Assembly (NCBI GenBank): GCA_002862125.1
Contig: PHSP01000003.1
Location: forward strand, 1,364,001 to 1,428,000
Source: Methylobacter sp. KS41
Lineage (GTDB): Bacteria; Pseudomonadota; Gammaproteobacteria; Methylococcales; Methylomonadaceae
Length of the DNA: 64,000 bases
Reading direction: 5' to 3'
Positions 44,590 through 52,942 of this stretch are shown one piece after another (the stretch's first letter is position 1; each line of letters starts with the position of its first letter). Position numbers and translations under genes: made by a program. The notes beneath the pieces are model-generated. The model did no database searches, was not told where the DNA came from, and saw only the letters and a program-made list of their open reading frames with translations.

Positions 44590-46158
44590 TTATGCTCTAT
44601 CAAGGCCTCGGTAATCCGCCAGATTTATTTCATATTTTTTCAGTTTGCTGTAAACAGCGCGAGATGTAATACCCATGTTTTCGGCTACTTTTTTTATATC
44701 GCCCTGATGTTGTTTTAAAGCCGTTTCAAGAAATGACTGTTCAATCTTGGCAACGGTGTTTTCTTTTACGCCTTTCCATTCGCTAGAGCTTTTTGTATTG
44801 GCTGGAAGTTCCAGATCCAGATCAGTGATTTCTTTGCCATTGGCAAACAAGAGGCTGTGTTCAAGGATATTTTCCAGTTCACGGACGTTGCCCGGCCAAG
44901 GATATGTACGAATTTTCTGCATGACTTCACGGCTGACTGATTCAACCTCTTTGTTATATTTTTTGTTCAAACGTTGAATAATCAATTGCACAAGATAAGG
45001 TAAATCTTCTTGCCGTTCGGCCAAAGGGGGAATGTTTAACCGGACTACGTTGATGCGATAGTACAAGTCATTGCGAAACAGGCCTTGTTTAACGAGATTT
45101 TCCAGATTTTGATTCGTTGCCGAGATTATCCTTAGATCAACGGCTAATGTTTGTTTGCCGCCGACTCTTTCCAGTTCTCCTTCCTGAAGCACGCGTAGCA
45201 GGCGGGTTTGCGCGGCAGGCGACAATGAATCGACTTCATCCAGAAACAGGGCGCCGCCTTCGGCTCTTTCAAAATAGCCTTGATGCACTTCTATAGCGCC
45301 GGTAAAAGCGCCTTTTTCATGTCCGAACAAGGCGCTCTCGATCAGGGTTTCAGGAATTGCACCGCAGTTGATTGGGATAAATGGCTTCCTGCAGCGGTCG
45401 CTCATTGCATGTATGGCTCGTGCAATCAACTCCTTGCCGACACCGGTTTGACCCTGAATTAGCACGGTTGCCTGGGTAGGCGCAATAACTTCAATAGATT
45501 GCAGTATTTTCTGCATCATCGGAGATTTGGCAATGATCGCCGGGGGCTGATGCTTTTTTGAAATTTGCCGGCTTTGTTTGTGCCAAAGCTGTTGCATGCT
45601 TGCTTCAATGCGGGAATGCAAGTCATTGATATCCTCGATTTCCTTGACAGGCGTTGTATCGGTGTATTCCATTCCGGCATGCTCTTTTGCTGTATTCGGA
45701 TTGGTGTAAATACATACTTCGCACTTGCCGTCATGGCGGGCTATGCTTTTTTTGATCTCTACTTTGGCGTAACCGAAATTTCTGGCAGCGATACCGCCAA
45801 ATACGCTGGAGGTCATTCTGCATAATTCAGGGAAATTGGTAACCTTGTCGCCGAAAGGGCAGCAGGAGTTGGTCACCGTAATGCAGTCCTGATTGCTGGA
45901 AACCAATGAAAATTTACCGCCTATGTTGTTTTTAAGGCCGAGTATGAGCTCGATATAGCTTTCGCTGTCGAGCTGTTGGCTTTTATGAGTATCCTCGCGA
46001 TAGGCTTCTTCAAAAAAGCATCCGGCCGTTTTGGCTATGTGTTCGATCAATTGCTCGCAGTGCTTTTGTCCTTGTTGTTCACTGGCATGCATCAGCTCAA
46101 GAATGAAGGTTTGCAGAAAGAAAACCGGTGTTAAATCAGAAAGCGGACTGTTATTCAT
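44590..46158 (-). CDS. Sigma-54 enhancer-binding activator with a methanogen-output-like sensor domain
   Basis: A 522-residue three-domain activator. Residues 1-160 hold a cysteine-rich sensor (NSCCPFGDKVTNFPELCRMT, then FGGIAARNFGYAKVEIKKSI and CEVCIY), which resembles the methanogen output domain 1 family. Residues 205-440 form the AAA+ domain with Walker A GQTGVGKE (236-243) and the sigma-54 contact loop GAFTGA (283-288). A Fis-type HTH ends the protein (VAENMGITSRAVYSKLKK). It is divergent from the carbonic-anhydrase-like operon, whose promoter is of the sigma-54 type. It is the likely activator of both that operon and the next. Confidence 0.9.
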   Translation of the reverse strand: MNNSPLSDLTPVFFLQTFILELMHASEQQGQKHCEQLIEHIAKTAGCFFEEAYREDTHKSQQLDSESYIELILGLKNNIGGKFSLVSSNQDCITVTNSCCPFGDKVTNFPELCRMTSSVFGGIAARNFGYAKVEIKKSIARHDGKCEVCIYTNPNTAKEHAGMEYTDTTPVKEIEDINDLHSRIEASMQQLWHKQSRQISKKHQPPAIIAKSPMMQKILQSIEVIAPTQATVLIQGQTGVGKELIARAIHAMSDRCRKPFIPINCGAIPETLIESALFGHEKGAFTGAIEVHQGYFERAEGGALFLDEVDSLSPAAQTRLLRVLQEGELERVGGKQTLAVDLRIISATNQNLENLVKQGLFRNDLYYRINVVRLNIPPLAERQEDLPYLVQLIIQRLNKKYNKEVESVSREVMQKIRTYPWPGNVRELENILEHSLLFANGKEITDLDLELPANTKSSSEWKGVKENTVAKIEQSFLETALKQHQGDIKKVAENMGITSRAVYSKLKKYEINLADYRGLDRA

Positions 46159-46173
46159 AATTTACGTACCGTA

Positions 46174-46245
46174 GTGAAATATATTTTCACCAATTGAATC
46201 ACAACTTCACTAATCCGGCAATGATTAATAATCAACTCATTGTAA
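46174..46245 (+). promoter_or_regulatory. Upstream activator-like block, copy 1
   Basis: This block begins with an inverted repeat (GTGAAA...TTTCAC). It shares about three quarters of its bases, in the same order, with 47600-47671, including CTTCxCTAATCCGGC and ATGATTAATAA. It lies between the regulator start and the sigma-54 promoter at 46272, at a suitable distance for an enhancer site. Confidence 0.7.
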
Positions 46246-46271
46246 CGAATAAAAAATAACAGTTTATTTTA

Positions 46272-46288
46272 GTGGCGCGGTACTTGCT
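46272..46288 (+). promoter_or_regulatory. Sigma-54 promoter of the carbonic-anhydrase-like operon
   Basis: GTGGCGCGGTACTTGCT has the invariant GG and GC spaced by exactly ten bases and fits the -24/-12 consensus. It lies about 125 bases upstream of the first gene. Confidence 0.8.
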
Positions 46289-46413
46289 CATGTATTGTTA
46301 CACCGGACAATACTCAGGTGTATGGGCAAAATAGCCGTTACTAAATCCCTTTTGATGCTATCGAAGAAGGTAGACCTCTCAGGGATAATAAATTTGTAAC
46401 CAGGAGACTCAAA

Positions 46414-47067
46414 ATGAACACTCTCAAAGAACAATTAAGCACGCGCGTCGCTGAATATGACCTCTGGGCGCAACGCCGCCGCTATGGGCCGGACGGGCAT
46501 AACAACCGGGGTTTGTGGGTGCTTGCTTGCATGGACGAACGCCTGCCGGTAGATGAAGCTCTCGGCATTCACGTAGATACGCCTGCCGGCGGCGGGGATG
46601 CCCACTGTTTTCGCAATGCCGGAGGAATCGTCACCGATGATGCGATACGCTCGGCTATGCTGACTTGCAATTTTTTTGGCACCAAGGAAATCGTCATCGT
46701 GCAACATACGCAATGCGGCATGCTGTCTGCAAATGCGGCCGATCTGGAAAAGATGTTGTGTGACAAGGGGATCGATACGGACAATATCGCGATGGACCCG
46801 ACGCTGCCGGAACTGAAGCTGGAGAAAGGCGCTTTCGCCAAGTGGATCGGCATGATGGACGACGTGGACGAAACCTGCATGAAGACCATAGAGGCATTCA
46901 AAAATCATCCCCTCATTCCCAAGGATGTGGTCATCAGCGGCTGGGTCTGGGAAGTCGAGACGCGCCGTTTGAGAGCGCCTACCCGAGATCCTGAAAAACG
47001 GGCAAGGACCGACGCTACCTCAGCCCCATTTGGCGTTAAGGAGAAGCAGCCGCCTCGTTGGAGCTAA
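46414..47067 (+). CDS. Beta-carbonic anhydrase/COS hydrolase-like protein (first copy)
   Basis: AGGAGA precedes the ATG. The 217 residues carry the beta-class zinc motif: Cys39 and Asp41-x-Arg43 in LACMDERLPV, then His98-x2-Cys101 in IVQHTQCGML, plus the conserved FRNAGGIVTDDAIRS. These short sequences belong to the clade that includes the carbonyl sulfide hydrolase of Thiobacillus and the CS2 hydrolases. The C-terminus is extended and basic (about residues 185-217). Whether the substrate is CO2 or a sulfur analogue cannot be told from sequence. It is driven by a sigma-54 promoter and followed by an FmdB-type gene. Confidence 0.82.
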   Translation: MNTLKEQLSTRVAEYDLWAQRRRYGPDGHNNRGLWVLACMDERLPVDEALGIHVDTPAGGGDAHCFRNAGGIVTDDAIRSAMLTCNFFGTKEIVIVQHTQCGMLSANAADLEKMLCDKGIDTDNIAMDPTLPELKLEKGAFAKWIGMMDDVDETCMKTIEAFKNHPLIPKDVVISGWVWEVETRRLRAPTRDPEKRARTDATSAPFGVKEKQPPRWS

Positions 47068-47167
47068 GTCCAAGAGAAAAACCGGCGAACGCGGGGGCCT
47101 GATGCAACAGGCGTCCGCGTCTTAGCATTTCTGAGAAATACCTCAAAAACAAAAGATAGGGGCTCAA

Positions 47168-47419
47168 ATGCCAACTTATGATTACCTGTGTACGCAATGC
47201 AGGCAGCAATTCGAAGCACGCCATCCAATCAACGCCTCCAACCCGGATTGCTCCGCATGTGGCGGCGCGACGGAAAAAGTGATTCTTTCCGCTCCCGCGG
47301 CGCATGGCGACATGGCGCGCGGCCGTGATCTGGCAATGCGCTCGCTCCAGCCGGAGCCGGGCCAGGAAAAACACATCCACGGAGCCGGGTGCGGATGCGG
47401 GCGTCGCCAACATTCTTAA
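47168..47419 (+). CDS. FmdB-family zinc ribbon protein
   Basis: An 83-residue protein beginning MPTYDYLCTQCRQQFEARHP, with a first CxxC, then DCSACGG with the second, the FmdB/CxxC zinc-ribbon signature. Family members are often called putative regulatory proteins, with no proven function. The C-terminus ends in a His/Gly/Cys-rich tail (IHGAGCGCGRRQHS) that may bind another metal. It lies 100 bp after the carbonic-anhydrase-like gene and is probably in the same transcript. Confidence 0.85.
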   Translation: MPTYDYLCTQCRQQFEARHPINASNPDCSACGGATEKVILSAPAAHGDMARGRDLAMRSLQPEPGQEKHIHGAGCGCGRRQHS

Positions 47420-47531
47420 ATGCAATCGATTTTTTGATGTTGCCGTTTGACGCTCTTGTGACAGATATAGTTTATAAGGGAGGAATGATTACGGCCACAG
47501 TGTCCTTGTCGCTGTTTTTGCCGGCGCGCAT

Positions 47532-47600
47532 AGCTCAAGAATGAAGGTTTGCAAAAAAAACCGTGCATTTTGGAGAGAGGCGCTATTTATGATCAATTTG
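47532..47600 (+). repeat. Duplicate of the regulator's 5' end
   Basis: Positions 47532-47553 repeat 22 bases that lie within the start of the sigma-54 activator gene (46094-46115). Diverged sequence then leads into the second activator block at 47600. Together they show a local duplication of the divergent promoter region. Confidence 0.7.
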
Positions 47601-47671
47601 TGAAATAAATCTTCACAAATTGAAGAATAACTTCGCTAATCCGGCCATGATTAATAACTAACTTATTGTAA
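47600..47671 (+). promoter_or_regulatory. Upstream activator-like block, copy 2
   Basis: The block begins GTGAAATAAATCTTCAC (inverted arms) and continues with CTTCGCTAATCCGGCCATGA, matching copy 1 at 46174-46245. It is placed at a similar distance upstream of the second sigma-54 promoter. Confidence 0.7.
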
Positions 47672-47697
47672 TTTACAATAAAAATTATCCTTATTGA

Positions 47698-47714
47698 TTG
47701 GCATGTCATTTGCT
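47698..47714 (+). promoter_or_regulatory. Sigma-54 promoter of the second operon
   Basis: TTGGCATGTCATTTGCT is an excellent -24/-12 match, with GG and GC ten bases apart, 43 bases before the DUF938 gene. Confidence 0.85.
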
Positions 47715-47756
47715 GTTATTTAAATTGCATAAAACAACAATAATGAGGAGTTAAAA

Positions 47757-48410
47757 ATGACGCAAGAAAAACCACCTTTAGATCCGCATCCATTAAGCGA
47801 ATACGTAGCGTGGGCCGGATCACGCAACCGGGAGCCGCTTTTAGGTGTTTTAAAAGAAAAACTGCCGAAAGATCAAGCTAATGTTCTGGAGCTCGCCAGC
47901 GGAAGCGGCATGCACATCAATTATTTTGCACCGCATTTCGAGCATTTGCATTTTCATCCATCCGATAAAGACCAGGAAGTTTTTGATAATATCAAGAAAC
48001 TGTCCATCGATCACAAGAATGATAATATTGCCGATCCTATTCATCTGGATCTGACCGATCCTGAAACCTGGTTTAATCCCGGCAAGCCGCATTCGTTTTC
48101 CGCTATTTTCTGCATCAATATTTTTCAGGTAGCGCCAATTTCAATTGCCGACGGTATGATGGAGTGTGCCTCGAATTTACTGGATGACGAGGGTATATTG
48201 CTGATTTACGGTCCCTTTCAGGTGGAAGGAACTTTTACCACGGATTCCAATAAAGAATTTCATGAGACCTTGAGTTCCGCCGGTGTTTCAGAATGGGGCT
48301 TAAAAGATGTCGCCGATCTGAAAAAAGCAGCAGAAAAACATGGCCTGGAATTGAAAGAGCAAATCAATATGCCCGCTAATAATTTCTCGCTGATCTTTGG
48401 AAGAAAATAA
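47757..48410 (+). CDS. DUF938 SAM-dependent methyltransferase-like protein
   Basis: GAGGAG precedes the ATG. The 217-residue protein starts [20 protein letters not shown], characteristic of DUF938. It has the SAM-binding motif I as [18 protein letters not shown] and the later [17 protein letters not shown]. The typical motif [10 protein letters not shown] is also present. No substrate is known for the family. It is the first gene of the second sigma-54 operon and overlaps an open frame extending into the next gene, whose true start lies at 48427. Confidence 0.88.
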   Translation: MTQEKPPLDPHPLSEYVAWAGSRNREPLLGVLKEKLPKDQANVLELASGSGMHINYFAPHFEHLHFHPSDKDQEVFDNIKKLSIDHKNDNIADPIHLDLTDPETWFNPGKPHSFSAIFCINIFQVAPISIADGMMECASNLLDDEGILLIYGPFQVEGTFTTDSNKEFHETLSSAGVSEWGLKDVADLKKAAEKHGLELKEQINMPANNFSLIFGRK

Positions 48411-48426
48411 TAATTTAGGTGTAACA

Positions 48427-48999
48427 ATGAGTAATGTATTGAATGACGTTTTGATAGCCAATGCCGATTATGTTGCCGGCTTTGATAAAGGTGGTTTGCC
48501 GATGCTTCCGGGCCGGCGTTTTGCCATACTGACCTGTATGGATGCCCGCCTGGATCCCGCTAAATATGCCGGTCTTTCGGAAGGCGATGCGCATGTAATT
48601 CGCAATGCCGGCGGCAGAGCAAGTGATGATGCCATACGTTCGCTGGTTATTTCCTATAAATTATTGGGTACTCGCGAATGGTTTGTTATTCATCACACCG
48701 ATTGCGGCATGGAAACCTTTACTGACGATATCATGCGCGATTTGCTGGCCAGCAGTTTAAAAACGGCCTCTATTGATGAGAACGGCTGGCATGATTGCTG
48801 TGAAGGTCCAGGGTCAGGCGAAGCCAAATATATTGATTGGTTAACTATTAAAAATCAGGCGCAAAGCGTCCTTGAGGATGTCGTGCGTATCAAGTCACAT
48901 CCGCTGGTTCCTTCCGATATTCCTGTTTACGGCTATATCTATGACGTAAAATCAGGTGCGTTAATTGAAGTTCCGGAAGCTACAGCGGCTGGAAAATAA
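48427..48999 (+). CDS. Beta-carbonic anhydrase/COS hydrolase-like protein (second copy)
   Basis: The start at 48427 is preceded by AGGTG. An upstream frame start overlaps DUF938 with no site. The 190-residue protein has Cys37, Asp39 and Arg41 in [25 protein letters not shown], and His90-x2-Cys93 in IHHTDCGME, the same metal pattern as the first copy. The middle contains [14 protein letters not shown], an insertion not shared by the first copy, so it is a distant paralogue. Paired regulation with the first copy suggests related substrates. Confidence 0.85.
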   Translation: MSNVLNDVLIANADYVAGFDKGGLPMLPGRRFAILTCMDARLDPAKYAGLSEGDAHVIRNAGGRASDDAIRSLVISYKLLGTREWFVIHHTDCGMETFTDDIMRDLLASSLKTASIDENGWHDCCEGPGSGEAKYIDWLTIKNQAQSVLEDVVRIKSHPLVPSDIPVYGYIYDVKSGALIEVPEATAAGK

Positions 49000-49002
49000 A
49001 GT

Positions 49003-49737
49003 ATGGTGCAAAAATGCTCAGCTGTTATCATCGGAGTTGGTCCAGAACAAGGTCTGGGAGCCTCGCTAGCCAAATTTTTTTCCGGAAAAGGCTTGCACAT
49101 TTTTATCGCCGGCCGAAGCGAAGATAAACTTCACAAGATTGCGGAAATAATCAGGCAAACCGGCGGCACCGTTAGCATAGTGCTTGCTGATGCAACAGTT
49201 GAGCGCGATGTTGCTCATTTATTTAAAATTGCGCAAATGGATGGTTATACCATTGATATTGCTGCCTACAATGTAGACAGCAATATTCCATCGCCTTTAC
49301 TGGAAATGGATGCATATACTTTTACCAGGCTATGGCAGCAAAATTGTCTTGGCGCTTTTTTCTTCGGTAAGGAGGCTATTAACGCCATGAAGGACCGGCG
49401 CAAGGGAACACTGTTTTTTACCGGTGCGACCGCGTCATTAAGAGCAAAACCGCCGTTTACCGCATTTGCCTCGGCGAAAGCGGGTTTAAGAGCGCTGGCG
49501 CAAGGCATGGCCAGAGAATTTTCACCGCATGGCGTTCACGTAGTACATGCTGTTATTGACGGCGTCATTGATGGTGAACGAGCTAGAAATCAATTCCCGG
49601 ACTATGTTAAAGCCAAAGGCAAGGATGGTTTGCTGCAGCTTGACGCCATTGTTGAAACCTACTGGGCTATCCATAAACAACACCCCAGCGCATGGACTCA
49701 TGAACTGGATTTGAGGCCGTTTAAAGAACCTTTTTAG
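49003..49737 (+). CDS. Short-chain dehydrogenase/reductase with Phe in place of the catalytic Tyr
   Basis: A 244-residue SDR. The Rossmann motif appears as VIIGVGPEQGLGASLAKFFS (a GxGPxxGxG variant), and the NNAG-like segment is AAYNVDSN. The active-site region reads FTGATASLRAKPPFTAFASAK, so the usual YxxxK is FxxxK. The Lys is kept. Related bacterial SDRs with Phe exist, and their activity is uncertain. It starts three bases after the carbonic-anhydrase-like stop, so it belongs to the operon. Confidence 0.85.
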   Translation: MVQKCSAVIIGVGPEQGLGASLAKFFSGKGLHIFIAGRSEDKLHKIAEIIRQTGGTVSIVLADATVERDVAHLFKIAQMDGYTIDIAAYNVDSNIPSPLLEMDAYTFTRLWQQNCLGAFFFGKEAINAMKDRRKGTLFFTGATASLRAKPPFTAFASAKAGLRALAQGMAREFSPHGVHVVHAVIDGVIDGERARNQFPDYVKAKGKDGLLQLDAIVETYWAIHKQHPSAWTHELDLRPFKEPF

Positions 49738-49745
49738 GAGCTGGT

Positions 49746-50354
49746 ATGCCGGATAAAAAAAACTGGAGATTGCAGGGTAGTTATTTTGAAACTTGCAACT
49801 GCGAAACCGCCTGCCCTTGCGTATGGCTGCAACCGCCCACAACCGGGGATTGCAAACTGTTGGTTGCGTGGCACATTCAACTAGGTCACCTGGGAGATCA
49901 AGCGCTTGATGATTTAAATGTTGCGATGGCATGTTACTCACCGGGACACATGAAGGACGGCAACTGGCAAGCGGCTTTATATGTCGATGACCAGGCCGAT
50001 GACAATCAATTCGAAGCGATTGTACAAATTTTCAGCGGCCGGCAAGGGGGGCATCCGGCAATCCTGATGAGCTTTGTCAGTGAAGTTTTGGGCGTGAAAA
50101 AAATAAAAATTGATTATCGGGAGCAAGGCGGCAGCAGGAAATTGAATATTCCCGGAATCGCACAGGCCGATATTGAAAGCATTCCGGGCATTGCCGGGGG
50201 TGACGCGACAATAAACAATCCGCCCTTGTGCGTTGTTACCAGCCATCCCGCCGTTGTCGCCAAATCAAAAAATTATCAGTATCAGGATTACGATAAAAAC
50301 TGGTCGTTTTCCGGCCGTAACGGTTATTTCTCCGCTTTTACTTATCAGCCGTAA
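49746..50354 (+). CDS. DUF1326 protein
   Basis: TAGGAG precedes the ATG at 49746. The 202-residue protein opens with the family's cysteine cluster GSYFETCNCETACPCVW (CxC and CxC), likely metal binding, and has VSEVLGVKKIKIDYREQGG and the central GHMKDGNWQAALYVDD. No signal peptide is seen. DUF1326 genes commonly precede DUF2182 membrane-protein genes, as here, where the two overlap by one to three bases. Function is unknown. The Cys cluster and partnership suggest handling of a metal or sulfur compound. Confidence 0.88.
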   Translation: MPDKKNWRLQGSYFETCNCETACPCVWLQPPTTGDCKLLVAWHIQLGHLGDQALDDLNVAMACYSPGHMKDGNWQAALYVDDQADDNQFEAIVQIFSGRQGGHPAILMSFVSEVLGVKKIKIDYREQGGSRKLNIPGIAQADIESIPGIAGGDATINNPPLCVVTSHPAVVAKSKNYQYQDYDKNWSFSGRNGYFSAFTYQP

Positions 50355-51109
50355 TGGGCCGGATTAAGGCGCAAGCTTCTATTTTGGCGGTTGTGCTGGC
50401 GTGGGTTTTTGCCGCGTGGGGCTATCTGTTTTATCAGCATCAGCAAATGCAGCATCAACCGATGTCGAGCATGTGGATGCCCCCTTCAGAGCCTATGGCA
50501 TGGCGCTTTATGGACTTTGCCCTGGTTTATTTCATGTGGTCGGTCATGATGGCGGCCATGATGCTGCCTTCCGCCATCCCGATGATTCTGGCATTTGCCA
50601 GGGTTTGCCGGAAACAAAACAACGCATCCGGTAGACTGGCTTACCTGTTTACATCGGCCTATCTGGGAATATGGCTATTATTCAGCAGCGCCTTGACATT
50701 GCTGCAATGGCAAATGCATGGGCTGGCCTGGTTATCGCCGATGATGGAAAATCAAAATTCGAAATTAGCCGCGGGTATTTTATTTTTGGCCGGCTCTTAT
50801 CAGTTTATGCCGGTAAAGAACGCCTGTTTAACACACTGCAAAACCCCGATGGGTTTTTTATTAAATGAATGGCAGGATGGCGCTTTGGGCGCATTTAATA
50901 TGGGTCTGAAACATGGCGCAAACTGTCTGGGCTGTTGCTGGGCGCAGATGCTGATCATGTTTGCCGTTGGCGTGATGAACTTGTTGGGGATGGCTTTGAT
51001 TACCTTGCTGGTGATACTGGAAAAATCTCTACCGCTTGAATCAAGGCTTATTTCCAAAACCGTAGGAATTGCTTTTCTTATTTGGGGAACCTTTTTGTTG
51101 CTGACATAG
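50354..51109 (+). CDS. DUF2182 integral membrane metal-binding protein
   Basis: A 251-residue protein with about six membrane segments. Family motifs are the Met-rich MWSVMMAAMMLPSAIPMIL, AYLGIWLLFS, and HCKTPMGFL followed by GLKHGANCLGCCWAQMLIMF with conserved Cys and His. It is annotated as predicted metal binding. The start overlaps the DUF1326 stop (TAATG), confirming a coupled pair. It is the last gene of the second sigma-54 operon. A two-gene transport or metal-insertion unit is possible but unproven. Confidence 0.9.
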   Translation: MGRIKAQASILAVVLAWVFAAWGYLFYQHQQMQHQPMSSMWMPPSEPMAWRFMDFALVYFMWSVMMAAMMLPSAIPMILAFARVCRKQNNASGRLAYLFTSAYLGIWLLFSSALTLLQWQMHGLAWLSPMMENQNSKLAAGILFLAGSYQFMPVKNACLTHCKTPMGFLLNEWQDGALGAFNMGLKHGANCLGCCWAQMLIMFAVGVMNLLGMALITLLVILEKSLPLESRLISKTVGIAFLIWGTFLLLT

Positions 51110-51162
51110 CCTATTTGCGAGCCGCTTTAATTCCCTATTGTTGAACCTGAGAAATTTATCGC

Positions 51163-52176
51163 ATGAAAAAACGTTCGCTATGCGCCGCTTCAATTTTATT
51201 ATCCGTCGTTGGAGGCTCGGCTAATTCAACAACTTACACATTGCCGGAAAACGGCAAAGACAGCGTCGTTACTCAATTCCATGACGATGTGGCGTTAACG
51301 CGGGCGGATGAAAACGAGACTTTACCGGATGTGGCGAGGCGCTTCCTTCTGGGCCAAACAGAAATAGCTCGTTTGAATCCCGATGTCGATCGCTGGCATG
51401 TTAAAAAGGATGAGATTATTCGGATACCCGGTAAGCGCATTTTACCGGACACTCCGCACGAGGGAATTACCCTGAATATCGCCGAATACCGTATGTATCA
51501 TTACCCGCCGGCTCAAAAAGGAATGTCCCCGCAGGTCATGTCTTACGCGCATGGCATCGGCAGACAGGATTGGGATACGCCGCTGGGTAAAACCCGGGTT
51601 GACAGAAAGGTTAAAGACCCTGCCTGGCATCCGCCTGAATCGATCAGACGGGAACATGCGGCGAATGGCGATCCCTTGCCCGCTGTGGTGACGCCGGGAC
51701 CGCATAATCCTCTGGGAGCTTACATGATGCATCTTGCGGTTCCCGGAGGTTATGAGATACACGGCACCGATATCGACAAGATTTACGGGATAGGCATGCA
51801 GATTACTCACGGATGCGTCCGCATGTACCCTGAGGACATCGAGGAGTTATACCAGTCGGTCCCGGTCGGCGCGCCGGTCTATATTGTCAAGCAGCCGATA
51901 AAAGCCGGATGGCTGGACAACGTCCTTTATATCGAGGCTCATCCCGATTTGGAGGGCGAGGAAACAACGCTGGAACAGAAACTTGATGTTGCGTTGAAGC
52001 TCATTGAAAAAGCCAACAATCTGAACATGCCGGAATTTGACCATCTGGCGCTAAATCAAGCGCTGAAAACTTTGGACGGAAATCCTGTAGCAATTTACCG
52101 GAGATTGCCTCAACAAAATGAATTATCAGCGCCTGTTTCCCAAAGTTCTCATGGTGGATATTATCATGGCTCATAA
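51163..52176 (+). CDS. Exported L,D-transpeptidase (ErfK/YbiS family)
   Basis: The 337-residue protein has an N-terminal signal peptide (RSLCAASILLSVVGGSAN). A LysM-like binding segment follows (ARRFLLGQTEIARLNPDVD). The YkuD catalytic domain contains NIAEYRMYHYPP and the active site HGCVRMYPEDIEELY, with the catalytic Cys. These enzymes make 3-3 crosslinks or anchor proteins in peptidoglycan. The C-terminus adds a helical tail with a His/Gly/Ser-rich end. It is preceded by a 50-bp gap and lacks a clear partner. Confidence 0.92.
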   Translation: MKKRSLCAASILLSVVGGSANSTTYTLPENGKDSVVTQFHDDVALTRADENETLPDVARRFLLGQTEIARLNPDVDRWHVKKDEIIRIPGKRILPDTPHEGITLNIAEYRMYHYPPAQKGMSPQVMSYAHGIGRQDWDTPLGKTRVDRKVKDPAWHPPESIRREHAANGDPLPAVVTPGPHNPLGAYMMHLAVPGGYEIHGTDIDKIYGIGMQITHGCVRMYPEDIEELYQSVPVGAPVYIVKQPIKAGWLDNVLYIEAHPDLEGEETTLEQKLDVALKLIEKANNLNMPEFDHLALNQALKTLDGNPVAIYRRLPQQNELSAPVSQSSHGGYYHGS

Positions 52177-52266
52177 TTCGACATAAAAAGCGCAAATGCA
52201 AGCGGCGGTGCAAAACAACTTACACCAATGCCGTTAAGTAACGCGCATGAAATGACTTGAGCAACT

Positions 52267-52292
52267 GTAGGGGCGGATTCATTCGCCCCTAC
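52267..52292. other. Perfect hairpin in the cupin upstream region
   Basis: GTAGGGGCG pairs perfectly with CGCCCCTAC around an 8-base loop. No T-run follows, so a terminator is unlikely. It may be a lone REP-type or MITE-type palindrome. Confidence 0.5.
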
Positions 52293-52447
52293 ACGCTGGA
52301 TAATGTTGCAACGGTGATTTTATTTCATGCACGTTCCTAAGTTGAGAGCATCTTGGCAAGATAAACCGTTGGCTGAGCGCTTAATTTAATGACATTGCAG
52401 CTTACCCCATTATGAATTCTGTAAAACACAAAACGAGAGGTCATCAA

Positions 52448-52843
52448 ATGTTTAAAATACTAACTAAAAAGCCGGCAGGTACTATCCGGATAATACTTGC
52501 CGCTCTGATATTGATCAACGCGCAGGCTGTTTCAGCTCAGGAAAAACCGGCATTAGACAGATCAATTCTTTTATCAAATCAAATTGAGCTTCCAAGCAAC
52601 AATATTGATGCCAAAGTGATACGAGTCACATTCCCGCCCGCTTTTAAAACCCCCTGGCATACCCATGAAGGACCTGGGCCTCGTTATGTTGTCAAAGGCA
52701 AACTAAAAGTCGTTGAAGGCGGTAAAACCAACACCTATTCCGCAGGCGAAGTTTTTTGGGAAAGCGGAAACAGAATGTCGGTAGAAAACCTTGGCGAAGA
52801 CACAGCTGAAATAATTATTTTTGAATTAGCGCCTGTCAAATAA
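52448..52843 (+). CDS. Secreted single-domain cupin
   Basis: The start at 52448 has AGAGG ten bases upstream. The 131 residues begin with a signal peptide (IIRIILAALILINAQAVSAQ-like hydrophobic core). The cupin motifs are FKTPWHTHEGPGPRYVVKG (HxH and a later Arg) and FWESGNRMSVENLGEDTAEI. Metal-binding His residues are present. The protein is periplasmic and its substrate is unknown. It lies just upstream of an intact IS1634 element. Confidence 0.8.
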   Translation: MFKILTKKPAGTIRIILAALILINAQAVSAQEKPALDRSILLSNQIELPSNNIDAKVIRVTFPPAFKTPWHTHEGPGPRYVVKGKLKVVEGGKTNTYSAGEVFWESGNRMSVENLGEDTAEIIIFELAPVK

Positions 52844-52942
52844 ATCTGCAATTGCCGGCAATCAAATGGGAGAGTGCAGTTAAATGATGATGCGGGGAAA
52901 CAGGACTGGTTTTATTAATTGACCGGGTCAATCTTGGTCAGG

